From Rhea pennata (lineage: Eukaryota > Chordata > Aves > Rheiformes > Rheidae), in the NCBI RefSeq assembly GCF_028389875.1, contig NC_084687.1, positions 2,258,611-2,322,610 of the forward strand: a DNA stretch of 64,000 nt. Direction: 5' to 3'. The translations under genes and the position numbers were made by a program. Shown here one piece after another: positions 37,619 through 49,000 of this stretch (within the stretch, counting starts at the first letter, position 1; each line of letters begins with the position of its first letter). Under the pieces are notes generated by a model. The model had not been told where the DNA came from. It saw only the letters and a list, made by a program, of their open reading frames with translations, and did no database searches.

Positions 37619-40600
37619 ACTCTCCTCCTAGCTGGCAGGTGGAGACAACTAGGGACACCTACACAGGGATACCCTGATTTTGCCCAGTGTATCGCTAGAA
37701 GCTGAGTCATGGAGCTCAACATCATTATCAAGTCCTCTCCAGCCTGGGTATGGCACCACAGGGGGCAACCAGAGCAGCACTGCCCATGTCTCCAGCTGAA
37801 ATAACTGCCATAGTAGCATCCACAGGGCTGTCGCACATTACAGTCACAGAGCAAGGTCAACAGCACCCTCCAAATCAGCAGCCACACAGGGCAGGACTGG
37901 TGACCTCCAGCAGCTGCGCCCGGGGACCAGCTGGAATGGGACGTGATAGGAAAGTAGGACCGCTCACACACCTTGGCACCATGTCAGTCACCTCTTTGTG
38001 CCTCAAGCCCCAAGAAGCAACGTCTAACCCCAGGCATTGCTCTGCCTTTGGCATTTTTTCCAGTCTCACTCTATGTCTGGGGCTGCTAGACTGAGTTTAC
38101 CTAGGACAAGAAGGCAGGAAGCCCACAGGGGCTGAGCGCCTGCCAGTCTCACTGTTCTCAGCCTGCTGGGGGTCACCTCTACCTGAGGCCTGGGGACAGC
38201 AGCTGGGGATGCCAATAAGGCTCCGGCACCACCTGTCCTGCCCTGCTCTAGGGCAGGCAAAGGCTGCAAGAAGTGACTTTTTTTTTCTCCTCTCCCACAT
38301 TAAAAGTCAAAGGTCCATAAACCCACAAAATGTTACCACGTCACCTTTACTGCTTTATTTAGCAGGTTTTATGCACCTTGATTGCATCCAAGTGACACAC
38401 ACCCAACTATCTCCCCCAGCCATGCAAGGCATTATATGAATGCTAGTTAAAAATACAATCCTTTGGCCAGCAAACCTAAAGGCTCTGCAAGAGAAGGGAG
38501 GAGAAAACGTCCTAGCCCCAGGCTCCACCAATACCAAAGATTGGTTTCTTTGTCTTCTTGTTTCAGCAGGAGTCCTAGATGCTTGCTCTCCAAGCTCTTC
38601 ATTACACAGGGGCAGACACCATCACCCAGAGCCCCCCTTTGCTCACCTCTGTGCTGATGGTAGCACCCGCTGTCTCCCAGTCAGTCCAGTTGGTGCCCAA
38701 GAAGGTGTCTAGCCCTAATGTAAAGAGTTCAAGGCACTAGAAGCCCCTGCCAAGGTGCATTGTCCCATTGGCCAGTGACATATATTTGGACAGGCACATG
38801 CTCCCAATCTCATCTGACTTTCCACTGTCTTCTTGGATTGCCAGCATTACCTCAATCAAGGACCTTTTCAAGTGTCTTCAAGGCTCCTCCCTGGTCTCCA
38901 GTCCCTCACTACCATGGGATGGTGTCTCCCAGCTCCTCCCCAGCTTTCTCACATCAACTCTCTCAATTTCCTTTTCATCCACCTACCTCCTGGGCCATTC
39001 CAGCCTCTTCTCCCTGTTCTCTCCCCATCCTCTCCTTCCTCTTTGCTTTCTAACTTCCTTCACCTCCCTCTCATGCTCTGATGCAGAGCACCTGCTAAGA
39101 ACCTGCCATGCTCCAGCCGAGACACAGCCTCAACTGGAACACTAACAGCCTGCTTGGCCAGAGTGGAGTAGGGTTTGGAAAGCCTGGAGGCAGTCTGTAC
39201 CATCAAGGGGTCTGAGGCCATGCAGCAGCCTTTTGAGGGGGTTCACACAGTGAGAAGTATGCAGGAAAAAGAGATGTCTTTCTCCAGAGGTTTGACTCTG
39301 GACATCAGCTTGACTCCACTTCCTTTGGTTGCTGCTCCACATGCACAGCCCGGAAAGAGGGGATCTGAGCTGTTTAGGGAGTGGGACAGTGACTGGTGGC
39401 AGCTGGGGGCAGAATCACCTCCCAGCCTCACCCCTATCTCCATCCTTTCAACGCAGGAGGGAAGGCAACTCCTGCTCAGCCTCATCAATCAAGGTTTTTC
39501 TTGTATCCCTAGGCCATAAGTGGGGGAATAGGTCTTTATCCCAAAGCCCTGTGACTCGCTGCGTGTCCTGATTAACTGGGAAACCCCTCCAATATGTGGC
39601 ATGCACAGAGCCCTGCCCTGTCCCTGCTGCACATTTCCCTGCTGCCACCAGAGAGCATCATGCGGACACTGAAAAAAAAGCTTCTCTCACCCTGAGCTAA
39701 TCTGAAACCTTCCTAATATTGTGCCAGGCTTTGGGATGATGCTGTCCCCTTTTTGCCTGGTCTTCAAAACAGAGGTGACGTCCCCACAGTCAGATGTGGC
39801 CTAGCTCTGCTTTGGATGTAGGCAGTCAACTGGCCACAGTGTGTCCTGCTGCCATGGACAGAAGGACCCAGCCACCTCTCTCCTGCCCATCCTCATCTGA
39901 AGTAGCCCTGTGACTTCTCAGGAGCAGGCATCACCCCAAAGCACCTCCAGAGCAGCTAGGCCAGGACATGAGCTTCAGAGAGCAAACACGCTTTGATTCA
40001 TTGCACAGTAATACAGGCCCTGCAAGGAAACAATATAGGAAGAGAATGCTCCATCCTCCTCCTCCTCATCCATGCACACACCAATGCAGCATAGATGCTC
40101 CTGCATTTTTGCAGGGCTTTCATCAGGGCTGTGTGTGCCAGGCTGGCTCCCCTCTCCTGGAGGCTTAGGTGATAGAAGAGATCCCAAGGGGACTGGTGCA
40201 CAAGAAGGAGAAGTTGGGGGTCCCATGCATCTCAAGAACTGGGCACCGTCATAAGGAGGCCCTGTGGAAGGAGGAGGACACCTCAGGCAAGCAACAAGAT
40301 GGATGAACAGACTGTCCCCACCACCTGCTCCATGATAGACCCAAGTCACAGAGAGATCCAGCCCTTTCTACAGACTGGAAATGCCCCAGGATCCCACTGG
40401 AGGATTCATTCCTCCCTGGCACCTTTAAAAGCCCCAGGGATGATGTGCCAGGAATGTGAAGCAATACACCAGGCTCTCACCCTGTCTGGAAATGGGCCCT
40501 GGGTGCCACTGAAGCTGAGAAGCCAATTTAATTTCACAACCTGCAAATCCCTTGGGGAGGTGAACACCAGGACCAATTATTTTCTGTCCCTGGCAGCACA

Positions 40601-43176
40601 ATTTGCAAAGGGAAATACCAGGGCTCCATTCAAGTTCAAAACTTCCTGCAAATCAGGTCATGACCTACATCCCACCCTGCCGTCTGACTGATGAAAAACG
40701 CTCTTGGGGTTCCCTTTTTTATGCTGCTTATGACTATGGTCACCTCTTCCTTGCAGAGAAGCCAGTGTCCTTTTGCACTCCAGCATAGCAGCCAGCAGGG
40801 ACGGACAGAGTAGCCAGTTATCTGATCCTGTCAGCTCCAGTGTAAACTTAGCATGGCCTTTTGGAAAGTACTTGCTGTGGCAAAACATGCAGTAAATCAC
40901 TGCTCCGGATGCCAACAATATTTTGAGATTAGCAAAACTTACAGGGCTCCTTGGGTGAAAGCTCAGACTGTTTGAGGTTGAGGTCTGCAGCCCTGCAAAC
41001 TTGGGGGGAGGCTCTTGTTACCCCTGTCCCTCCCCACCTCTGAGCTGCAAATGCTTTTTGCTCCTTGGAGGGAGATGGGGCCAGGAAGCGGGCTCACCAT
41101 TGTGCCTGGAGATGTAGGACCCCCATGTGCACACAGGTGCCCACCCTAGTCTGCGGAGGAGCAGGACTCACCTTCGGATGTCCCTTTCCCAGCAGGCATA
41201 GGCGCTACCGCTGCTCCTGCCTTCCCCTTCCCGGATCACTCAGCCCAGCTTGGAAAATCCCCAGTTTCCTCCTTTTATTCATCAAGTAGTAAATTAAGCT
41301 CCCTGCCAGCCACCCCAGCCCTCTTCGGCATCGCCCTGCAGCTCTCCTCGACTTACCCCCAGGCCTGGGCCAGCCACCGAGACTGTGGTGCCCAGCACAG
41401 GCACTGTGGGAGCAGGGAGACCCAGCACCACTGCCCAAGCTCAGCCCCAGCTCGTGGTCTTCATCATCCCCAGCATCCCTGGTGCTAGTGAGGTCGGCTC
41501 AACCACAAAGTTTTGGAGCAGAGACTCCTGAGACCCTTAAAAAGGGTCAGACCCCACCACCTCCATCCATATGTGCCATGAGTTCCTTGGGCTCAGTCAA
41601 AGGCTAGTTCCACACCACGGACCTGACTGAGGGGCAAAAAAAAGTGGAAGTGCTTTGAACTGAAAGGAGAAAGGAGCAGTAAACACCTGGAGGTCAAAAT
41701 TGGGTGCATCCAGCCTGGAAATCCACTGTACACTTTGCACAGGGCGGATGATTAACCCCTGACCAAGGGCCCAATGCTCCCAAGGGCCAGTCTGGATGGG
41801 ACTTGGCTCTCAGAGGAATTTTAACCCAGAGCAGGTTACTGGCTCACTATGGGAGGGACTGGGGAAGATCCTGCATTACACCTGAGGCTGGGCTGTGCAG
41901 CTCGACCCTTTCCATCTATGGATGCCCCTCCGCACAGAGTGATACCAGCCCGGCTGTTAGCCTGTAAGCTGAGATGTTTTAACACCTCCTGACTGTCAAA
42001 CAGCCCCAGAAAAGAACAGTTTCCCTGCACTATATTTGAAAGGGGGGTTGCAGACCAGCATCAATCATCACAGGCAGCTCAGCGCTGCCCTATCCCCTTA
42101 GCCAAACACCAGCTCCAAGGAATCCTAAAGTGGTATTGAAACACCTAAGATTAAAACCAGTTCAGCACAAGAAAAAGCAAACGAGTCTACTTTGCTTCCT
42201 AATCCCCAGAGGCTTGGCACTCCCCTCTGCAACAGCCAGGGCTAGAAATGGTTCCTAAAACTAAAAAATTAGAATTTTTTAGGCAACAACCTTCAATCCC
42301 TGGGGTTTGTGACTTGGATACCAAGCTGTCTGCACCCTGGGCATTGGAGCAAGGGCCTTTGGAGGTTAGAAGATGCACCTTGCTAGGAAGTCCTCATTTT
42401 GCTGTCCTATGAGGGCTGGCATCTCTCCTCCTTGCCCAGTCCGGGATTGCTTCACTCACAGTCGCAGGCTGGAGCATCCCAGCTTGCCCTCAGCCTCCCT
42501 ATCCCAGCAGGTCCCGGTGCACCCATGGACATCAGGCAGAAGAGGGGCAGGCAGAGGATGTCACGTGGCACCTTGGGTTTGGGAGCTGGGACGGACCACA
42601 AGGAACCAAACAGGCAGGAGAGTGAAACGTCAGCAACAGAACCAGTATAAACACAAGTGAGCTGAGCCTGCACATTTTCAGCTCCCTGGAGCGGGACTAC
42701 CAGGCAAGAAAGAAAAGTCTCTCTGGAGGAAGGTGCCCTCTCCAGCAAGGTGGGCAGCCACTGCAGGACCCAGCTGGACTACCAGCCTCCCTGTAAATAC
42801 TTATGTGCTCTAATGCTGCCATCCAGTGGGAGAAATGCCCTGGTGTGGAAAAGGAGATCCTTGGGGTCGGAGCAGAGTCGAGGGGCCACAGCCTGGGCCT
42901 TCTCCTGGGAGGAAGAGGAGGAGGAGGAGGAGCCGTGAAGCCCCTATGCCCTAGCACAGAGTCGAGGTGGTGGGGACACCCCAGTCCCCTGTGGCAGAGC
43001 TGTCACGATCCAGAGAATCACCGTAGCTGACCCCAGCTCCGCAGCAAGAGCTCCAGCTCGCCGCGGTATCTACCAGCATCTGGATGTCTGCAGTATGAAT
43101 ACATGGGAAAACACGATGTTTGCAGAAAGGCAAATTCCAGCCTCTATTTATCAGCACTGGGGCTGAGAGCAAAGAG

Positions 43177-43203
43177 AAAAAAAAAAAAAAAAAAAAAAAA
43201 AAA
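43177..43203. repeat. A27 homopolymer
   Basis: An uninterrupted run of 27 A. A second run, A22, lies 400 bases away at 43604-43625. Confidence 0.85.
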
Positions 43204-43603
43204 GCTTCCTGAGCTTGGTTCGCCGAAGCGGAACAACTTTGGCTGCGGTGACAAAGCAGCACAACGGCAAATTTTGCATCCGTGGTGGCCAGAAACCCCG
43301 AGAATCCCACAATGCGCCCATTTGTTGTCACAGTGGGTGGCTGGATTCCCGCAGAAAGGAGCTTTCAGTGGAAATATTCAAAAGTTCAAACTCTTTTAGC
43401 GACGCAAGGTTTAGCTTGATTGTGCTACGGGCACAAAGGGACAGTGTTTCCCTGGGAGCAGGGAGGTTTTGTGGCTGGAAACACGGCTCTTTTCTTCTGC
43501 AGACAGAAGCTGCGTGAGCAGATTCGAAGTGTTATCGAAGCGAGATTACGGTTAGAGATTTGCCTTAAAGGGAGAAGACAGAAAAGGGTTGTGCACGTGG
43601 AAG

Positions 43604-43625
43604 AAAAAAAAAAAAAAAAAAAAAA
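43604..43625. repeat. A22 homopolymer
   Basis: An uninterrupted run of 22 A in the MYBPH-DENND2D interval. Confidence 0.85.
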
Positions 43626-44126
43626 GAACTTGGGGATTTCTTCTGGGCAACAGAGCCACTCTCAAGGTGGCTTTGGTTTCCAGAAATTCAGGGAGTTTTC
43701 TCCAAAATCGAGGGGAAAAAACCCTAAATTTTTGTCTTCGCTTTGTACCAACATGAAATTTCTCCTCTATGCAACACAGCCCATGCATACAAATAAGCTG
43801 CTCTTTCCTCCAGACAGCTCAAGATCTCTTCCATCAGCTTAAGTCCAGTGTGAGGCAGATCCTGCTGTCCTCCAAACCAGTAATTACCCAGTAATCTTAA
43901 TGATTCACCAGCAGCACTCTTGCAATGCTCTGGTTTATAGGCCTGAGTCCTGACAGAGATGTGGTTTGAAAGCATCCACCACCCCTGCGAGCTGGTGAAG
44001 GCAATTTTTTCCAGCTGCAAATTCAGCCCCGAGCTGGGGCAGGTGGCTTACGGCAGGCAGCTTATGCAGGGCCACCCCACTCGTAGCTGTAAGGTGGGCT
44101 GGCTTGGGGCTTGAGGCTGATCTCTT

Positions 44127-44157
44127 CAATAAAATAAAAAATAAAAAATAAAAAATA
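44127..44157. repeat. AATAAAA-type short tandem repeat
   Basis: Four units of roughly ATAAAAA in a row. The repeat contains several AATAAA strings, which should not be read as polyadenylation signals without transcript support. Confidence 0.8.
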
Positions 44158-44452
44158 GTTTAAAAAATTCAGTAAAAGAAAAAATAAGCTGGCTAAGTGG
44201 AAACAGCAATAAACACATGTATTATAGTTGCAGAAGCTGATGGAAGATATTACAAACTATAAAATGAGGCTATTTGACATAGGGCATCTAATCCACATCC
44301 ATCCCACTGAAGAAAACAGCCATACTCCGGCACCAAGGCTAAGGACTGCACACAACTCATCACACTTAAAATCCTCCTGATTTTAGCTGTGCCCAAAGCA
44401 CCTTCCATGTGTTTTATTTATGGTAGAGGCAGAACCTAAAAGTAGTAGAAAA

Positions 44453-44533
44453 ACCATTAAGGGTCTGGGCAAGGAAAAGGGATTTTTAAAAGACCATTAA
44501 GGGTCTGGGCAAGGAAAAGGGATTTTTAAAAGA
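44453..44533. repeat. Perfect 40-bp tandem duplication
   Basis: The unit beginning ACCATTAAGGGTCTGGGCAA and ending GATTTTTAAAAG occurs twice head to tail with no mismatch. The copies are 44453-44492 and 44493-44532, plus one extra matching base. Confidence 0.97.
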
Positions 44534-45289
44534 TATCACTGGTCTTAAAGAGACTTTCCCTACTGATGGGTCTGAAGGGGTAAAACAGTGAGCGATGGCC
44601 CAGTAAAGCAGAACAGCCCCATAGACATTTCCATCATGTGTCCAGAAAGGGGCAGCTGGCACATTCCCAAAGACGACAAACTTCCCTCTTTTCCCATAGC
44701 GAGCAAGGAGGGCAACAGGCACCTACAGGCAAGATGAGCCAAAGAGTCGGCCGAGGCGCCTCTGAGTCACCTGATGTGGAATAAATCTCCGCCTAATGGA
44801 GCAACGCCAGCATGGGTGAAAGCACAGCCCGGGCTGGCGTTTCCGAGAGGAGCCAGGAGGAGCTTTTGCAGCCGCGTTTCCAACCTGGGAAGCTGTGAGG
44901 AGGCTGATATTCAAGAAAATGAAAGTGCAGCACTATAATAAATAAAGGGCGGCTCCACTGATTCCCCATCATGTCCCAGAGCCAAGAAGGATCTGAAAGC
45001 CACTGACAGAGTGCCTTCATTTAAAGAAACCTGCCTCAGAGCAGGAGATCCCCAGACCTCAGTCACCTGGAAGGGATGGTTCAGCATCACCCCTAGCCCT
45101 ACTGCCTTGGGCACAGTCCCTGACACCAGCGGGCTCCTGGCGTGTAAAAGGTGTTGAGACATTCAGAAATGCCAGACCATGGCCCAGGTAGAAAGGGCTG
45201 GAGATTTGGGACAGAGCCACATGTCCCAGGTGATGTAGGGCAGAGCCACCCCTCATCTCCGGGAGGCAGCAGTGTCCATGTCTCAGTGC

Positions 45290-45740
45290 CGTGGTGGTGG
45301 GGCTGCCAGGCTGTCACCATCCCCCGATGTGCCTTGCACCCCTGCGCCTGAGGGCTGCCTTCCCCATACCCCTGTGCCCGGTGCTTCCCAAATCCCTTTT
45401 CCCAGTGCTCCTGGGATCCCCATCCCCAGATGTTCCCAGCTTCTCTGTGCCCAGTGCTCCCGGGATCTCTATACCTAGATGGGCTCCTTGCTCCTTCGTA
45501 CGCTGTGCTCCCAGTTCCTCTGTTGCTGGTTCTCCCAGGACCCCGGTGCCCAGGTCCTCCCAGTTTCTCTGTGCCTGGTGCTCCCGGGACCCCTATACCC
45601 AGATGTGCTCCCGGCTCTCCTGTGCCCGGTTCTCCCAGAACCGTCTTGCCCAGGTGCTCCCGGGACCCCCGCTCACGGCTCCCCCGTGCCCGTCGCTCCT
45701 GGGACCCCTATAGCCAGGCGTGCCCCCAGCACCCCCGCTC
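45290..45740. repeat. Degenerate GC-rich minisatellite upstream of DENND2D
   Basis: The motifs TGCTCCCGGGACCCCTATAC, CCCAGATG and GTGCCCGGTTCTCCCAG recur about every 55-65 bases, with divergence between copies. All forward frames give Pro/Ser-rich open frames, which I take as a composition effect. It abuts the CpG-island promoter. Confidence 0.65.
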
Positions 45741-45759
45741 CCGGTGCCAGGTGCGGGCC

Positions 45760-46060
45760 GGCCCCGCCGCTCCTCCTCTCCTCTCCACCCCGTCCCGTCT
45801 CGTCCCGTCTCGTCCCGTCCCTCCTCCCCCGGGAAAGCGAAAGCGCGGCGGGCGGAAGCCGTGCCGCGCCGTGCACTCCGTGCCGGGGCCGCGCCGCGCC
45901 GCACCGGGGCCGCACCGGGGCCGCACCGGGACCGCACCGGGGCCGCCATGGCCTCCATCGGCGACTTTTTCCGACGGAGCCTGCGGCGCTCGGATCGCAG
46001 AGGTGAGCGCCGGGAGGGGCCGCCGCGCCGTGCACCGCGGGGGCGCCGGGGGCCGTGCGC
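45760..46060 (+). promoter_or_regulatory. DENND2D: DENND2D CpG-island promoter and 5' UTR
   Basis: Very CpG-rich DNA surrounds the first coding exon, and I see no TATA box. It contains three perfect copies of a 10-base unit CGTCCCGTCT (45791-45820). An ISRE-like GAAAGCGAAA (matches GAAANNGAAA) lies at 45833-45842. Four copies of the 11-base unit CCGCACCGGGG (45899-45942) run up to the start codon. The exact transcription start cannot be read from sequence. Confidence 0.7.
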
Positions 46061-49000
46061 TCCGCTGCCGCTGCCCGCTGCCCGCTGCCCGCTGCTGCTG
46101 CTGCTGCCCGCTACCCGCCGCTGCCCGCTGCTGCTGCTGGCTGCCCGCTGCCAACTGCCAACTGCCCGCTGCCCGCTGCCCGCTGCCCGCTGCTGCTGCT
46201 GGCTGCCCGCTGCCCGCTGCCCGCTGCCCGCTGCCAACTGCCAACTGCCCGCTGCCCGCTGCTCGCTGCCCGCTGCTGCTGTCGGCTGCCCGCTGCTCGC
46301 TGCCGCTGCCCGCTGCCGGCTGCCCGCTGCCAACTGCCCGCTGCCCGCTGCCGCTGCCCGCTGCCGGTGCCAGCCCGCGGGAGCGGGGGCTGCTGGCAGG
46401 CGGAGCGGGGGCTTTTCCCGGGCAGCGCGGCTCGGACACACCGGCAGCGCAGTTCTGGGCACCGGCACCGGGCTCCACAAGCCCCCGGCCGGGGCGGTCC
46501 AGCAGCTCTCACCGGCCCAGCCCCCTTCAGCGCTGCCGCCCGCGTAGGGTCCCCCATGGAGCCCTGCTCTGCTCCAGCACTGGGGCAGCACCCTGTCCCC
46601 TGTGGGTGCACCCTACCTCGGGAGCATACCCCATCCCCTGGAGCGTTATCCCATCCCCTGGGGATGCACCCCATCCCCCTGGGGCAGCAGCCCCCGCAGG
46701 CTCCCTCCTCCAAGCGCACGGGAGCCTGGCAGGCAGGGCACGCTGGAGCAGCGTCACGGCCCGCGAGCAAGGCGGCCACACAGGCCACTGCAAACCCAGC
46801 TGGGACGCACCGCGTCCAGCCTGAGCTGGCTCTGGGCATCCAGGAGGGCACAGTGCCCTCAAGCACAGGGCAGAGCCTCAGCACAAACAGGAGCCTTCAG
46901 AGGCCAGGGCAGAAATCAGTCATTTGTGAGCGTTTTGGCAGTAGGGGACCGACAGTGGGGGCTTTCTGGCTTGCCTAACTATAGCTCACGTGGTGGCAGT
47001 GGGTCGCAGCCTGGTTCAGGCCAGATCTGTGTTCAACTGCAAGGAGAAACTGGGACCCATGACGCAGAGCAGGCTGGGGCAGCCGGTGGCTCTTTGGGGC
47101 TTGCTGCAACCCTGCTTTGGAGTCTGTTTTGGGCTGGCTGGCTCCCACCCCAAAGCAGATGTGGTATCTCGCCCGGTTTTCAAGCTCGGCAGAAACAGTT
47201 CACTGAAGCCAAAGCCATTTCCTTTCTGCTGGGGGAAAGTGAGTGCCTGCGCAGGGCGCCCAGGACGTGGAGCAAAGCTCCTGCCCGCTGCAGCAGGGCC
47301 GGCTGCAGAATCCTTATGCAAATGGCTGCGTGGGGCTGGGAGATCTTGACACCACGTGGGAGCCTGGGAGCTCCTCGGGCAGAAACAAACAGGTTCTACC
47401 ATGCCACAAAGCGGGCCCCAGTGCTGCCCTTTGCTCTCAAGGAAACCCCCCTGTGGGCTGGGAAGCCAATGGGGCGCAGGCAGGTGCTGTTTGTGCTGCG
47501 AACTTTTTTTCCTTTTAACACAGGCAATCCTGGGGCACATGCGGGCACAGCAGCCTTTGCTCTCCCCGTGTCACCTGCAGTAGGAGGAAGAGGTGGAAAT
47601 CCACAGCAGCTGCAGCCTCTTATTTTCCCACTCACAGGACCCACATTCCTATTGACCCCCTCCACAGGCCAGGTCAGCTGAGGACATTCCCCTCATTGCA
47701 GGGCTGAGGGAAGGGTCACAGCAGTCTCAGTGCCATGGCCTGGTGCAGGAAGACCATGTCCAGGAGATGATTCCTCCACCGAGGAGGACTGTGGGGTGAT
47801 CCTCAAATCTTCTCGGCCTGGGCTAAGGCACAATTGGTAGAGCGGCTCACGTGGTCACACATGGGCTTGCCAGCAAGTGCACAGAGTCCATGTCCCTGGG
47901 CATCACCGAGCACATGAAGGACCGGTAACCCTGCCAGTCACTGGGAGATCTGAGTATTGGTGCTGTATTAAATCAGTCCAATACTGCAGGACATTGCATG
48001 GCCCCTTACATCCCCAGAGCCTGTCTTCCAGCCCAGGGATGCGATATATTCTTTTAAGGTATTACACTATGCCCACAAAGGCTTTGCAAACAGACCCATG
48101 CTAGCTTGTGGCTTAGAGGCGGAGGCCTGCTCAGTATCAGCCCCGGCAGGGCTTGCTGCACTGATCCACGCTTCAGGCAGCAGCGCGAATCTGCCTGCAG
48201 GGGCAGACCCGCAATCCAGTGGACAACCCACCGGGGACTCGGGGGGTCCCCTAGATTTTTGAAAATCCAGCTGATAAGATTCAAACCCAGCTATCGCTTG
48301 GCAGCAGGTCTTGTATTCCTCAAATAGAGGAACTGCTAAAAATCCCATGCTGGGCACGTGAGAGACAGGGTAGATGGGATCTAGCTGGACTTTCACTTTA
48401 CCCTGGCAGCTGGACGATGCAAGACAAATGCCAAGCGCTGAGTTGGAGCATCTTGCTCTGCTGTTACCTGGGTATTTACATGCTGAGCAAAAACCATGGC
48501 AGCCATGTCTCATCCTTGAGGTGCTCCTGGGCTTTCTCTCACATGCTTCCTGCTGCACTGCAGGGAGAGGAAGCAACTCTTTGGGATGCGTTTTGCCTTG
48601 CCAAGAGGAACAACTTTGACTGCTGAGGTGGAGCGGCCCAGGGCGAAGCTGTGCTGTGGGTGGTTTCATGCACTGCCCTGGATTGGGAAACGTGTTTCTG
48701 TTCCTCGGAAAGGGACCTCCTGGCTGGTGGGGTGCCTGGTGGGACAGGTGCTGTGGCTCCTCCAGCCAGGCTCACATGGACCTTTTCTGCCCCCATCAGC
48801 TCCCGATGACCTGGAGTGAAAGGTGGAAATGTGTTTCCAGACTAGAGGGGCTGGCTACAGAGCAGAAAATGGGAGATGGGGGCTGTCCATCGCCCGAGTA
48901 CCACATGTAGTTAGAGGATGCTAAGGTGGCTTTCAGAGGGGACCATTGTGCTGGGGAGGGAGAAGGACAAGCTGAGCATCGGCGAGCCCTAATGGACAGC

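Larger units (their letters stand above)
30600..45789. other. Long intergenic region between MYBPH and DENND2D
   Basis: These two genes point away from each other. Open frames in the interval are short or low in complexity and match no family I know. I looked for chitinase-type motifs (DGxDxDWEYP, chitin-binding Cys pattern) and saw none. It contains two CR1 fragments, A-rich homopolymers, an AAAAT-type repeat, a 40-bp exact duplication and a GC-rich minisatellite near the DENND2D end. Confidence 0.6.

Noticed and set aside
30600-45789. Chitinase or chitinase-like gene or pseudogene in the gap
   Set aside because: Expected from human neighbours, but no DGxDxDWEYP-type motif, no chitin-binding Cys pattern and no matching open frame was seen.
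45593-46591. A 332-codon minus-strand open frame and overlapping frames of 256-275 codons
   Set aside because: They are low-complexity Ala/Gly/Ser/Arg frames produced by the CCCGCTG minisatellite and promoter repeats. Several frames are open at once, as expected from a 7-base period.
46602-47681. A 359-codon open frame in DENND2D intron 1
   Set aside because: It has no recognisable domain, lies wholly inside an intron of a well-resolved gene, and its length is explained by GC-rich, stop-poor DNA.
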